NCBI GenBank assembly: GCA_035354275.1
Contig: DAOQAU010000016.1
Location: 1-28,408, forward strand
Length of the DNA: 28,408 nucleotides
Origin: DAOQAU01 sp035354275
Lineage (GTDB): Bacteria; Cyanobacteriota; Vampirovibrionia; Gastranaerophilales; Gastranaerophilaceae
Direction of reading: 5' to 3'
Shown piece after piece: positions 6,755 through 13,932 of this stretch. The number at the start of each line of letters is the position of its first letter. The stretch's first letter is position 1. The notes under the pieces were generated by a model that ran no database searches, had not been told where the DNA came from, and was given only the letters and a program-made list of their open reading frames with translations. Made by a program: the position numbers and the translations under genes.

Positions 6755-8859
6755 TATTCAATAGCATATTGAGTCGAGTAACTTTCACCTATTGTGCCGA
6801 TTGCCTCAACCTTGATATCTGTTATCAATTCAGAGTAAGAAATCACTACAATAGTCGGAATGTGTCTTTCAAGAAGCTGATATAAAGGAAGCCTTACCCT
6901 TGGAGAACACAAAATAACCGGCTGTTTGCCGACGCTTTGATGTGATTGCATAAGTGTAGTTGCTGTGGTTTCAATTAACTCCTGCACCTGCATGGGGTTT
7001 AACAGGAACATAGTTCCAAGCTCTGTCCTTTGGCAACATTCATCTAAAGTCTTTTCCCACTCGGGAGAAAGTGTAAGTGCGTATAAAACCTTATCGTCTT
7101 GAACATTAGAAAGACAAATTTGTCTGCCCAGTGCCGCCCTCAGCCTTTCGGATAAAATATCGGGTTCTTTTGAAAATCTTGCATAATCGCAAAGTCTTTC
7201 AAAAATAAACATTATATCTTTTATGGAAACTTTTTCTCTTATAAGATTAACAAATATTTTTCTCAAATCGCTTGTAGAAATTATGGCAGGAACAAGGTCA
7301 TTTACAAGTGTCGGGTCTTGAGAACGAACCAATTCCATTAACTTTAAAACATCTGTTTTTGTCATAACATCATCAACGTGTCTTCTGACACATTCTTGAA
7401 GGTGTGTTACTATAACATCTGTTGCATCAACTGCGGTTACCGCCCCTCTTATTTGTTTTGCTTCTTCTTCTGATATCCAATAGGCTTGTGTTTGATAAGT
7501 CGGATCAACTCCTACAATTGCATCTTTTGGGGGATTTTTTCTGACCGTATCCCATTGATCGGCAATTACCATATAACGTTTTGGATATACAAAGCCTGTT
7601 GCAACTGTATTTCCTCTTATTGCAATCAAATATTCTTCAGCTTCAAGAGCAGAGGAATCCATAATTCTTATATTAGGTAAAATATATCCGAGCTCATCTG
7701 TTATTCTCTGCCTCAGCGCGGCAATTTTTGCAAGAAGCTGACCTTCTTGATCGGGATCTGCAATCGATAACAATCCTGAGCCCACTTGCAGGCTTAGAAC
7801 ATCAACGCCGAGTCTTTCGTACATTCTGTTTGGATTAACCAAATCCTGCATGTTCTGCCTTACGCTTTCAAGCTGACCCAGTTGAGACTGAACATCAGCA
7901 TTTATAAGAACTGATACTCCTGCGACTCCTATTACGATAGTAAAAAATAAAAACGGAGCCCACGGAAGCCCTGTTATTGGGGCTGTAACAGCTATGAAAA
8001 ACAAAAACAGCCCTGCAAAAAATAAACTGTAAGGCTTACTCATAATTTGTTCAGCCAAATCAGAACCCAAAGAAGAACTTGCAGCAGATGCCCTTGTCAT
8101 TATAATACCGGCAGATATTGCCATTAAAAGGGAAGGAACTTGTGCAGCAAGTCCGTCACCTATTGTTAATAGCGTATATTTTTGTACCGCATCTGCAAGG
8201 GGCATCCCGTTCATCAATGTTCCTATGCAAAGCCCGCCTATAATGTTTATAAATACAATGATAATACCCGCAATGGTATCTCCTTTTACAAACTTCATCG
8301 CACCGTCCATTGAACCGAAAAGGTTTGATTCTCTTTGAAGGTCTTCTCTTTTCTTAACGGCTTCTTCGGGTGAAATCAATCCTGCATTAAAATCGGCGTC
8401 AATTGTCATTTGCTTACCAGGCATGGCATCTAAGGCAAATCTTGCTGCAACTTCTGCGATACGCTCTGCACCTTTTGTAATTACCAAAAATTGTACAACT
8501 GTTATGATTAAAAATATTACGCCGCCTACAATCATGTTGCCGCCGGTTACAAAGTGCCCGAATGCCGAAATCACCTCACCGGCATCTCCTTTGGAAAGAA
8601 TAAGTCTTGTTGCTGCAATACTTAAAACCAACCTAAACATGGTTCCGATAAGGATTATTGAAGGAAAAGAAGCAAGTTCCAGAGGTTTTTGCACATATAA
8701 AGAAATCATTAAAAGCACAATTCCTAAAGTTATATTCAAGCTTATGGAAAAGTTTATTATACCTGTGGGCATTTCAATAAGCAAAATAAGTATCAGCATT
8801 AATACAAATAATGCCAACAATATTTCACTTATAGGATTTCCTGAATTTGGGTTTGCCAT
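6754..8859 (-). CDS. flhA: Flagellar export gate protein FlhA
   Basis: This 701-residue protein is a full-length FlhA, the export-gate subunit of the flagellar type III apparatus in the inner membrane. The N-terminal half carries about eight hydrophobic segments (first at 13-29). It includes RLVLSIAATRLIL (76-88), GDAGEVI..FG.FV (91-104) and the family signature GAERIAEVAARFALDAMPGK (130-149), with IDADFNAG following. The C-terminal half is the soluble cytoplasmic domain that docks chaperone-substrate complexes. A non-flagellar SctV homologue has the same signature, but the neighbours fliE, fliF and fliH make it flagellar. Its ATG overlaps the fliH stop by one base, and its stop overlaps the yidD start in the same way. 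Confidence 0.95.
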   Translation of the reverse strand: MANPNSGNPISEILLALFVLMLILILLIEMPTGIINFSISLNITLGIVLLMISLYVQKPLELASFPSIILIGTMFRLVLSIAATRLILSKGDAGEVISAFGHFVTGGNMIVGGVIFLIITVVQFLVITKGAERIAEVAARFALDAMPGKQMTIDADFNAGLISPEEAVKKREDLQRESNLFGSMDGAMKFVKGDTIAGIIIVFINIIGGLCIGTLMNGMPLADAVQKYTLLTIGDGLAAQVPSLLMAISAGIIMTRASAASSSLGSDLAEQIMSKPYSLFFAGLFLFFIAVTAPITGLPWAPFLFFTIVIGVAGVSVLINADVQSQLGQLESVRQNMQDLVNPNRMYERLGVDVLSLQVGSGLLSIADPDQEGQLLAKIAALRQRITDELGYILPNIRIMDSSALEAEEYLIAIRGNTVATGFVYPKRYMVIADQWDTVRKNPPKDAIVGVDPTYQTQAYWISEEEAKQIRGAVTAVDATDVIVTHLQECVRRHVDDVMTKTDVLKLMELVRSQDPTLVNDLVPAIISTSDLRKIFVNLIREKVSIKDIMFIFERLCDYARFSKEPDILSERLRAALGRQICLSNVQDDKVLYALTLSPEWEKTLDECCQRTELGTMFLLNPMQVQELIETTATTLMQSHQSVGKQPVILCSPRVRLPLYQLLERHIPTIVVISYSELITDIKVEAIGTIGESYSTQYAIE

Positions 8860-9548
8860 TATATTCCCTTAAACGCTTCCTTTATTATTTCCAACTGGGT
8901 GTCAATGGTTGCATCGACAACCCCGTTATTTGTGTAAACTATACAATCGCCTATTTCTGTTTCTTCTGCGGCAGCTACGCTGACTCTTGCATCAATTCCT
9001 GTTTTCTCAATAATTTTTGCAATATTTTCCTTAACAAAAGCAACTTCTGCGGGGTTAACTTTTATTGTAATCCTACTCTCATCCTTGGATATGGTTTTTA
9101 ATATGTCCAAAACCGTATCCAAAAGAATTTGAGGATCTTGCTGTGTTTCTTTTTTAATAATTTTTCTTGCTATATCAACACCTATTTCCAAAATATCCGG
9201 TGCTACATATTCAAAAACCTCCTGCTTGGCTTTCATAAATTCTTCAAGAGAAATTCTTAATTTTTCGACATCACTTTGTGCTTTTTCAAGCCCTTCTCTG
9301 TAACCTTGCTGAAAAGCGGTTTCTTTTATTGCTCCGGCTTCTTCTTGCGCCCTTGAAACAAGCCCTCTTTCATCAATTCTTCGATAACCCCTTCTTCTGT
9401 CGCCACGCCTTCTTTCCTGCCTTTGAGAAAAATCTATATTGTCCAGATCAAATAAATCTATTTTTTCTTCAATAATTTGAGCAGCGGTATTTCCCGAAGT
9501 TTTTTGTTCGGTTTTTTGATTATGAGATTTATTTTTCTTTATAATCAT
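8859..9548 (-). CDS. fliH: Flagellar assembly protein FliH
   Basis: The 229-residue protein is a FliH/HrpE-type stator that holds the export ATPase FliI. It shows the typical FQQGYREGLEKA (79-90), a long helical middle region, and a C-terminal domain with the family pattern VDIARKIIKKE, ITIKVNPAEVAFVKEN, EIGDCIVYTNNGVVDATIDTQLE. The N-terminal part holds an unusual arginine-rich patch, RRRGDRRRGYRR (46-57), that could contact nucleic acid or acidic surfaces. The ATG at 9548 overlaps the stop of the preceding gene by four bases (ATGA). fliI, which usually follows fliH, is absent from the window; flhA follows instead. Confidence 0.88.
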   Translation of the reverse strand: MIIKKNKSHNQKTEQKTSGNTAAQIIEEKIDLFDLDNIDFSQRQERRRGDRRRGYRRIDERGLVSRAQEEAGAIKETAFQQGYREGLEKAQSDVEKLRISLEEFMKAKQEVFEYVAPDILEIGVDIARKIIKKETQQDPQILLDTVLDILKTISKDESRITIKVNPAEVAFVKENIAKIIEKTGIDARVSVAAAEETEIGDCIVYTNNGVVDATIDTQLEIIKEAFKGI

Positions 9549-10489
9549 TTGTTTTCCTCAATATAATCAGAAACAACATTTACAACCCTTGCAGGAACCT
9601 CCAAAAATCCACCCTCCATAGCCGTTTTTACAAGTTGCCTGACTTGCGGTCTTTCCTTTCTTAAAAGTATTTCTGTTCTTACTCTGTCTTTTTGCACAAT
9701 AACACTTCTGAGACGATTTAAAATTTTATTCGGATTAACAGTTTTAGGCTCAGGAAGTATCGTTTTAATTTCTTCAAAACATTTTACTGCAATTTGCTTA
9801 TCAACCTTGTCTTCCAAATCAGGCATTTCCATATATTGCATTATTGCTTTTGCATCTTCGGGAGAAAATTTATTTAAAATTTTCAAAGCTCTGCCTTGTG
9901 AAATCTGCTTTAAAACAATAGCAACAGAAGCAAGTTTTAAAATTTTATAATCCGGATTTTGCCCAGAAGCCTGAGCATTCATTTTTTCTTCCTGTATTTT
10001 TGACATCATTTCATCAATATTTGAAATGGAAGAAGCTTTATCCAAAAGCTCATCGTTTATTATATTATTTTGCTTAAGTTCATTAAGCATTTCGCTGTAA
10101 GTTTTTCTAACCTGCTCTTCAACTATTTGCAAAATCTGATCTTGCTGCATTCCTTGTTGAATTGATTGTTTGGCAATCTCAAAAATGGTAAAGGCGATTT
10201 TTTGCATTATAGCATCCCAATGCTCTGCAGGAAGTTGTGCCCTTATAAGATCAACCGACTTATGAAAAGACCATTCTGCAATCAACTGCGTTACAAGCAT
10301 CGCCTGATCGGCATTAAATTTCAAATCATTATCTTTGTAAAGGGCCTCTCCGGCAAGCAGAGAAAAATTCATTACGGTATTTGTGACATAATTTTTTTGC
10401 TCCTGACTAAAATCAGCCGGCAATAATTCACCGACCTGAGAAGCAAGCACTTGAGCAAAATTTTGATAATCAAATCCTTCTATCGCCAT
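9545..10489 (-). CDS. FliG-position protein with only a FliG-N-like segment
   Basis: It lies between fliF and fliH where fliG is expected and is 314 residues, close to FliG length, yet reads differently. Residues about 183-248 (KLASVAIVLKQISQGRALKIL, FSPEDAKAIMQYM) resemble the N-terminal FliG domain that binds the FliF tail. The order is shifted: some 170 mostly helical residues of unknown relation precede it and only about 65 follow. The EHPQ motif of the middle domain and the charged torque helix of the C-terminal domain are not seen. FliF here keeps a C-terminal tail (EAGEKIKSWIEKA) of the kind that binds FliG-N, which supports a rotor role. It may be a divergent FliG or a replacement. 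The ATG is at 10489; the stop overlaps fliH by four bases. Confidence 0.55.
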   Translation of the reverse strand: MAIEGFDYQNFAQVLASQVGELLPADFSQEQKNYVTNTVMNFSLLAGEALYKDNDLKFNADQAMLVTQLIAEWSFHKSVDLIRAQLPAEHWDAIMQKIAFTIFEIAKQSIQQGMQQDQILQIVEEQVRKTYSEMLNELKQNNIINDELLDKASSISNIDEMMSKIQEEKMNAQASGQNPDYKILKLASVAIVLKQISQGRALKILNKFSPEDAKAIMQYMEMPDLEDKVDKQIAVKCFEEIKTILPEPKTVNPNKILNRLRSVIVQKDRVRTEILLRKERPQVRQLVKTAMEGGFLEVPARVVNVVSDYIEENK

Positions 10490-10524
10490 TTTTAATTTTT
10501 CCCTCTTCCCCTGTTATAAAACTT

Positions 10525-10554
10525 CTATTTACTATTTACCATTTACTATTTACT
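10525..10554. repeat. 30-bp AT-rich dispersed repeat (TTTACTATTTA family), copy 1
   Basis: A 30-base sequence built of TATTTAC units in the 67-base fliF to fliG-like gap is identical to 13887-13916. A related inverted copy is at 13635-13661 and a fragment near 22145. Confidence 0.8.
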
Positions 10555-10556
10555 TA

Positions 10557-12194
10557 CTACGCCTTTTCAATCCAGCTTTTTATTTTTTCACCGGCTTCAT
10601 CATCGTCCAAGCTTTCAAGTTCGGTTCTCAAATCCACCATTGAGTTATCAAATTTTTGATTTATAGGTGTTGTTACTTCGCGCCGTTGCTGTTCGATTAA
10701 TCCTTGAGCCATTTGTGATTGTTTTTCGATTAATTCTGCAGCTTTAAGGTTAACATCTCTAAGCTGTTTGTCCTGCTGCTGATATTTTTCTCTCAAAAGT
10801 TCCAATTCTTCTGTTTGTTTTGCCTGTTCTTTTTTGACCTTGCCTGAAATATGTTTCAGTCCGCCAACCAATCCTACTGCAATAAATGCTATTGCAAGCC
10901 ACCAAGGATTTCCTGTTTGGTTAGGTTTTGGCAAGTTTGCGGGTTTATCGGATGCAAGATACGGCTCTATAGAATCTGCAAAAGCGATTGTGACATCATC
11001 GGCTTTAACCTTTGGACTTGCAGCACTTGCAATAAGTTCTTTAAGTTCTTCAAGTGTGGTTTCGGGCGGAAGCGAATTTTTTTCCAAAGTAATAGCTATG
11101 GAAATATCTTCAACCATTCCCGGCTTTATGTATTCATTAACCTGAGTTTTTGAAATCCCGTATTGGGTTTCCCTTGCAACTCTTGAATAACTTCTGTTTT
11201 GAGAAGAATCTGTGCTGCCTGAAGGCAAACCGTTTGGAAGGTAAATGCTTACCGCACTTGTTCCTTTGCTCATATCCTGAGATCTGTCTCCCAAACCTTC
11301 GGAAAAAGTTTGTTCAGACATTGCGGTTTTGCTTTCGGGATCATATACTATACTTGTTTTTTCAACAGGATTTTGTTTTAAAAAAGTACTTACGGTCGCA
11401 ACATAATTGCCTTTTCCGATAAGTCTGTCAAGCTGTACGGCAATTTTTTGCTGCATGTATTTATCGTTTTCTTCAATTTTTTCAAGCATTTCATCGTCAG
11501 CGTCCATTATGCTGTTATAAACATTCCCGTTTGTGTCGGTTATTGAAATATTTTCAGAAATTAGCCCTGTAACGCTACCTAAAAGCAAATTAGTAATAGC
11601 CTTAATTTTAAGCGGGTCAAGTTTTTCGCCGCTTGGAATTGTAACCTGAACGGTCGCGGTTATAGGCTTTTGTAAAGATGTAAACATCGATTGCTCGGGA
11701 ATTGAAATAAACACAGACGCATTTTCAATAGGCGGAATTTTTCTTATAAGTCTTGCAAGTTCGCCGTTAATTGCTCTTGCAAGCCTAATTCTTTTATCTT
11801 CTTTTGTTGAAGTAAAATCACCTTTATCAAAAATTTCCAGCCCCACGTTTTGGTCCATAAGCCCGCTTTTTACTATCGCCAAAAGTGCTCTGTCCCTTTG
11901 CGTTTGTGTATAATTTTTCAAATAAAGAGTTGATTTTGTTCCGTCAAGCCTTCTATCGGCGTTAATTCCTTCTCGTGCAAGAAGTGCCTGAATCTCTATT
12001 GCTTTTCCTAAATTATCAGTTGTAAGAAGATCAAGAGGCTCTTTTACAATCTTTTCATTCTCGGTAGTTTTCCCCGAAGGGGCTTTTGTCGAAGAGATAA
12101 CACCCATTGTAATGCTAAAGGCAAGCACAACAACGACGGCAGCAATTATGCCATAAAGTAAAGGTTTATTTTCCAGTAATTTTTGAAAATCCAT
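10557..12194 (-). CDS. fliF: Flagellar MS-ring protein FliF
   Basis: The 545-residue protein forms the MS ring in the inner membrane, the base of the flagellar motor and export gate. It has a first membrane helix at about 12-32, a YscJ/FliF ring-building domain (about 50-225, with AINGELARLI and ASVFISIPEQSMF), the long FliF-specific periplasmic region, a second helix at about 431-446 (WWLAIAFIAVGLVGGL), and a cytoplasmic tail. The tail starts with a Q/K-rich coiled coil (about 453-510) and ends EAGEKIKSWIEKA, which fits the FliG-binding peptide. The full flagellar length and the second helix separate it from the shorter SctJ of injectisomes. fliE lies 62 bases upstream in the same operon. 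Confidence 0.94.
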   Translation of the reverse strand: MDFQKLLENKPLLYGIIAAVVVVLAFSITMGVISSTKAPSGKTTENEKIVKEPLDLLTTDNLGKAIEIQALLAREGINADRRLDGTKSTLYLKNYTQTQRDRALLAIVKSGLMDQNVGLEIFDKGDFTSTKEDKRIRLARAINGELARLIRKIPPIENASVFISIPEQSMFTSLQKPITATVQVTIPSGEKLDPLKIKAITNLLLGSVTGLISENISITDTNGNVYNSIMDADDEMLEKIEENDKYMQQKIAVQLDRLIGKGNYVATVSTFLKQNPVEKTSIVYDPESKTAMSEQTFSEGLGDRSQDMSKGTSAVSIYLPNGLPSGSTDSSQNRSYSRVARETQYGISKTQVNEYIKPGMVEDISIAITLEKNSLPPETTLEELKELIASAASPKVKADDVTIAFADSIEPYLASDKPANLPKPNQTGNPWWLAIAFIAVGLVGGLKHISGKVKKEQAKQTEELELLREKYQQQDKQLRDVNLKAAELIEKQSQMAQGLIEQQRREVTTPINQKFDNSMVDLRTELESLDDDEAGEKIKSWIEKA

Positions 12195-12256
12195 TAAAAT
12201 TTATCCCCTGCAGTATTATACTATTTTTTTAGGCTTATGCCTATATGTTAACAAGT

Positions 12257-12598
12257 TTACACCTGAATCTGCATAATTTTGTCATACGCTTGGATGACTT
12301 TTGTCGTAATTTGTGTGGCAACGTTAACGCTCAACTCGGCTTTTGCCATAGCAGTCATTACATCGTGAATGTCAACATCACCGTTTCCGCTCATCGCATC
12401 CTTGAGAAGCTGGTCAGGCGCGTTTATTTCCTGATTGAGGTTTTCCACAAGCCCCGACATTACGCCTTTAAAGCTTTTTATTTCACCTGGCGCACTAAGT
12501 TCATCAAGTCTTGCAGAAGGCATTGACTGAATACCCATATCCAGCCTTGAGTTCTGTATTCTTCCCGCTAAATCTATCTTTGGATAAAAGCTTGACAT
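12257..12598 (-). CDS. fliE: Flagellar hook-basal body protein FliE
   Basis: FliE joins the MS ring to the proximal rod. The C-terminal half has the family features SFKGVMSGLVENLNQEINAPDQLL, then VDIHDVMTAMAKAELSVNVATQITTKVIQAYDKIM (quoted in two pieces by position, about 41-64 and 74-108). The start was set at the ATG at 12598 (MSSFYPKID, 113 residues), because AAGGAAGG lies eight bases before it. The upstream GTG at 12607 would have no room for a ribosome binding site. It is the first gene of the flagellar operon. No flagellar sigma-28 promoter is obvious in the AT-rich stretch upstream. Confidence 0.92.
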   Translation of the reverse strand: MSSFYPKIDLAGRIQNSRLDMGIQSMPSARLDELSAPGEIKSFKGVMSGLVENLNQEINAPDQLLKDAMSGNGDVDIHDVMTAMAKAELSVNVATQITTKVIQAYDKIMQIQV

Positions 12599-12810
12599 AA
12601 TTTTCACCTTCCTTTTGTTATGATTTTTATCTCGGTTTTTTTAAAACTAAAGTTTATCAATTTTGGACAAAAATCATCCGTTTGATGTAGGTTAAAATTT
12701 AAAAATCATACAAACAGTGTAGTCTGCAAAAGTAATTTTAATTATTTTTCAATCAAAATCACTTTTTCGTTAACATAATTTAATATTCAAAATAAAAAAG
12801 CAATTAATTT

Positions 12811-12838
12811 TTGAAAAAATACTTTTTATTATTATAAA
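12811..12838 (+). promoter_or_regulatory. Promoter of the small gene at 12866
   Basis: TTGAAA (12811-12816) and TATAAA (12833-12838) are 16 bases apart, with a start expected near 12845, about 20 bases before the ATG. The rest of 12599-12810 is AT-rich and holds nothing else recognisable; it must contain the fliE promoter. Confidence 0.45.
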
Positions 12839-12865
12839 CACGATTATGAATTAATTGAGGAAATA

Positions 12866-13045
12866 ATGTATAACGATTTTACAAAAAAAGATGATGAATT
12901 TTTAACTCCCGCAGATAACTCCAATTTGTACGCGTTTCTTGCCACAAATTATGATATAAGTGATTTGGCGGGCAAAATTTATGCACAAAATTACAGCAAA
13001 TTAAACATCATCAGCCTTAGAAAGGCTTCCAGCTTAGCTGTTTAG
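12866..13045 (+). CDS. Hypothetical 59-residue protein
   Basis: A short open frame starts at ATG 12866 with GAGG at 12857-12860 and a plausible -35/-10 pair upstream, and stops at TAG 13043-13045. The product begins MYNDFTKKDDEFLTPADNSN and is acidic at the start and basic near the end (SLRKAS). It has no membrane segment, signal peptide or motif I recognise. Codon use looks normal. It converges with hisH and their ends overlap by 12 bases. The signals in front of it are the main support; no homologue is recalled. Confidence 0.5.
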   Translation: MYNDFTKKDDEFLTPADNSNLYAFLATNYDISDLAGKIYAQNYSKLNIISLRKASSLAV

Positions 13046-13618
13046 CCATTTTTTGAAGAATATCACTCCTGCCTTTGAGCTTTTTTCGGGGTGAAATTGT
13101 ACTGCGGTAACATTTTTGTACTCTACGGATGCCGCAAAATTTATATTATAATCGCAAGTCGAAGAAATTATTGTTTGATCTTGGGGGCACACATAATAAG
13201 AATTTACAAAGTAAAAATAATCGTCTGATAAATAAGTGTTTTGAGGGGTTGTTATAATTTTATTCCAGCCGATTTGAGGGATTTTGCCTTTTGTGAATTT
13301 TTTGACTTCACCTTTGAATATTCCCAAACCTTTTACACCATTTGCCTCGGCACTTTTTTCAAAAAGCACCTGCAGCCCCAAGCAAATACCCAAAAATTTT
13401 GCATCATTTGAAATAGCATTTTTAATAGGCTCAATAAGATTTTTTTCTTTAAGATTTTTCATTGCCTGAGCAAAATGCCCTTGTCCGGGGAAAATAATTT
13501 TTTTTGCCTCTTCAATTTCTTTAGGATCGAAAGAAACTTTATATTTTATATTTAAAAAATCGAGCATATTGCATATGCTCTTTAAATTTCCGGCTTCGTA
13601 ATCAACAATAGTAATCAT
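13034..13618 (-). CDS. hisH: Imidazole glycerol phosphate synthase subunit HisH
   Basis: HisH is the glutaminase half of the HisH-HisF synthase. It releases ammonia from glutamine for the ring-closing step of histidine synthesis. The 194-residue protein has a class I amidotransferase triad: Cys79 in LGICLGLQVLF, His176 and Glu178 in AVQFHPEKSS. It also shows the HisH-type start IVDYEAGNLKSI, then IPQIGWN and FVNSYYV. The oxyanion segment reads FPGQGHF where PGVGAF is usual. No other his gene is near, so the pathway is scattered, as in cyanobacteria. The start at 13618 has no Shine-Dalgarno; an extended -10 ends six bases before the ATG, so the mRNA may be leaderless. Confidence 0.93.
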   Translation of the reverse strand: MITIVDYEAGNLKSICNMLDFLNIKYKVSFDPKEIEEAKKIIFPGQGHFAQAMKNLKEKNLIEPIKNAISNDAKFLGICLGLQVLFEKSAEANGVKGLGIFKGEVKKFTKGKIPQIGWNKIITTPQNTYLSDDYFYFVNSYYVCPQDQTIISSTCDYNINFAASVEYKNVTAVQFHPEKSSKAGVIFFKKWLNS

Positions 13619-13624
13619 AAGTTT

Positions 13625-13633
13625 ATTTTATCA
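13625..13633 (-). promoter_or_regulatory. Extended -10 promoter, leaderless hisH
   Basis: The minus strand reads TGATAAAAT, then six bases, then the hisH ATG. Transcription would start at or next to the A of the ATG. The same layout precedes the gene at 18527. Confidence 0.45.
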
Positions 13634-13634
13634 G

Positions 13635-13661
13635 TAAATGGGAAATAGTAAATAGTAAATA
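13635..13661. repeat. TTTACTATTTA-family repeat, inverted copy
   Basis: This stretch, on the opposite strand, resembles the 30-bp repeat at 10525 and 13887 (ATTTACTATTTACTATTTCC when read on the minus strand). Confidence 0.6.
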
Positions 13662-13666
13662 TATAA

Positions 13667-13832
13667 CGTCATGCTGAACTCGTTTGACTTCTTTTCCCGA
13701 AATCTTTGATTTCGTGGAAAATGTCCTTACAGATTATGTGGATTATCCACTCTTTAGGTTTAATTTTCAATAGTATCAGCATCTATTCAGCGGTATTTGT
13801 TGGAAAGATCCTGAAACAAGTTCAGGATGACG
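13667..13832. repeat. Inverted-repeat element between hisH and ppdK
   Basis: CGTCATGCTGAACTCGTTT (13667-13685) and AAACAAGTTCAGGATGACG (13814-13832) are inverted copies matching at 17 of 19 positions around a 128-base interior without a credible gene. The interior holds small hairpins (GAAATC/GATTTC and TGTGGATTATCCAC). This looks like a non-autonomous palindromic or MITE-like element. No clear target-site duplication was found. It fills most of the 314-base space between hisH and ppdK. Confidence 0.55.
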
Positions 13833-13857
13833 AGGAGATGAACAATTTTTTCATAAA

Positions 13858-13886
13858 AATAAGGCGGGATTTCATCCCGCCTTATT
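13858..13886 (-). terminator. Terminator of ppdK
   Basis: A perfect 13-base stem (AATAAGGCGGGAT paired with ATCCCGCCTTATT, loop of three) is followed by TTTTT on the minus strand, about 50 bases after the ppdK stop. Confidence 0.85.
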
Positions 13887-13916
13887 CTATTTACTATTTA
13901 CCATTTACTATTTACT
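13887..13916. repeat. 30-bp AT-rich dispersed repeat, copy 2
   Basis: The 30 bases are identical to 10525-10554 and lie directly between the ppdK stop and its terminator. Confidence 0.8.
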
Positions 13917-13932
13917 TCAATGGCATTTGATT

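Noticed and set aside
6754..12598. A non-flagellar type III secretion (injectisome) system
   Set aside because: FliE is present, FliF has flagellar length with a second membrane helix and cytoplasmic tail, and no secretin, needle or translocator genes are seen.
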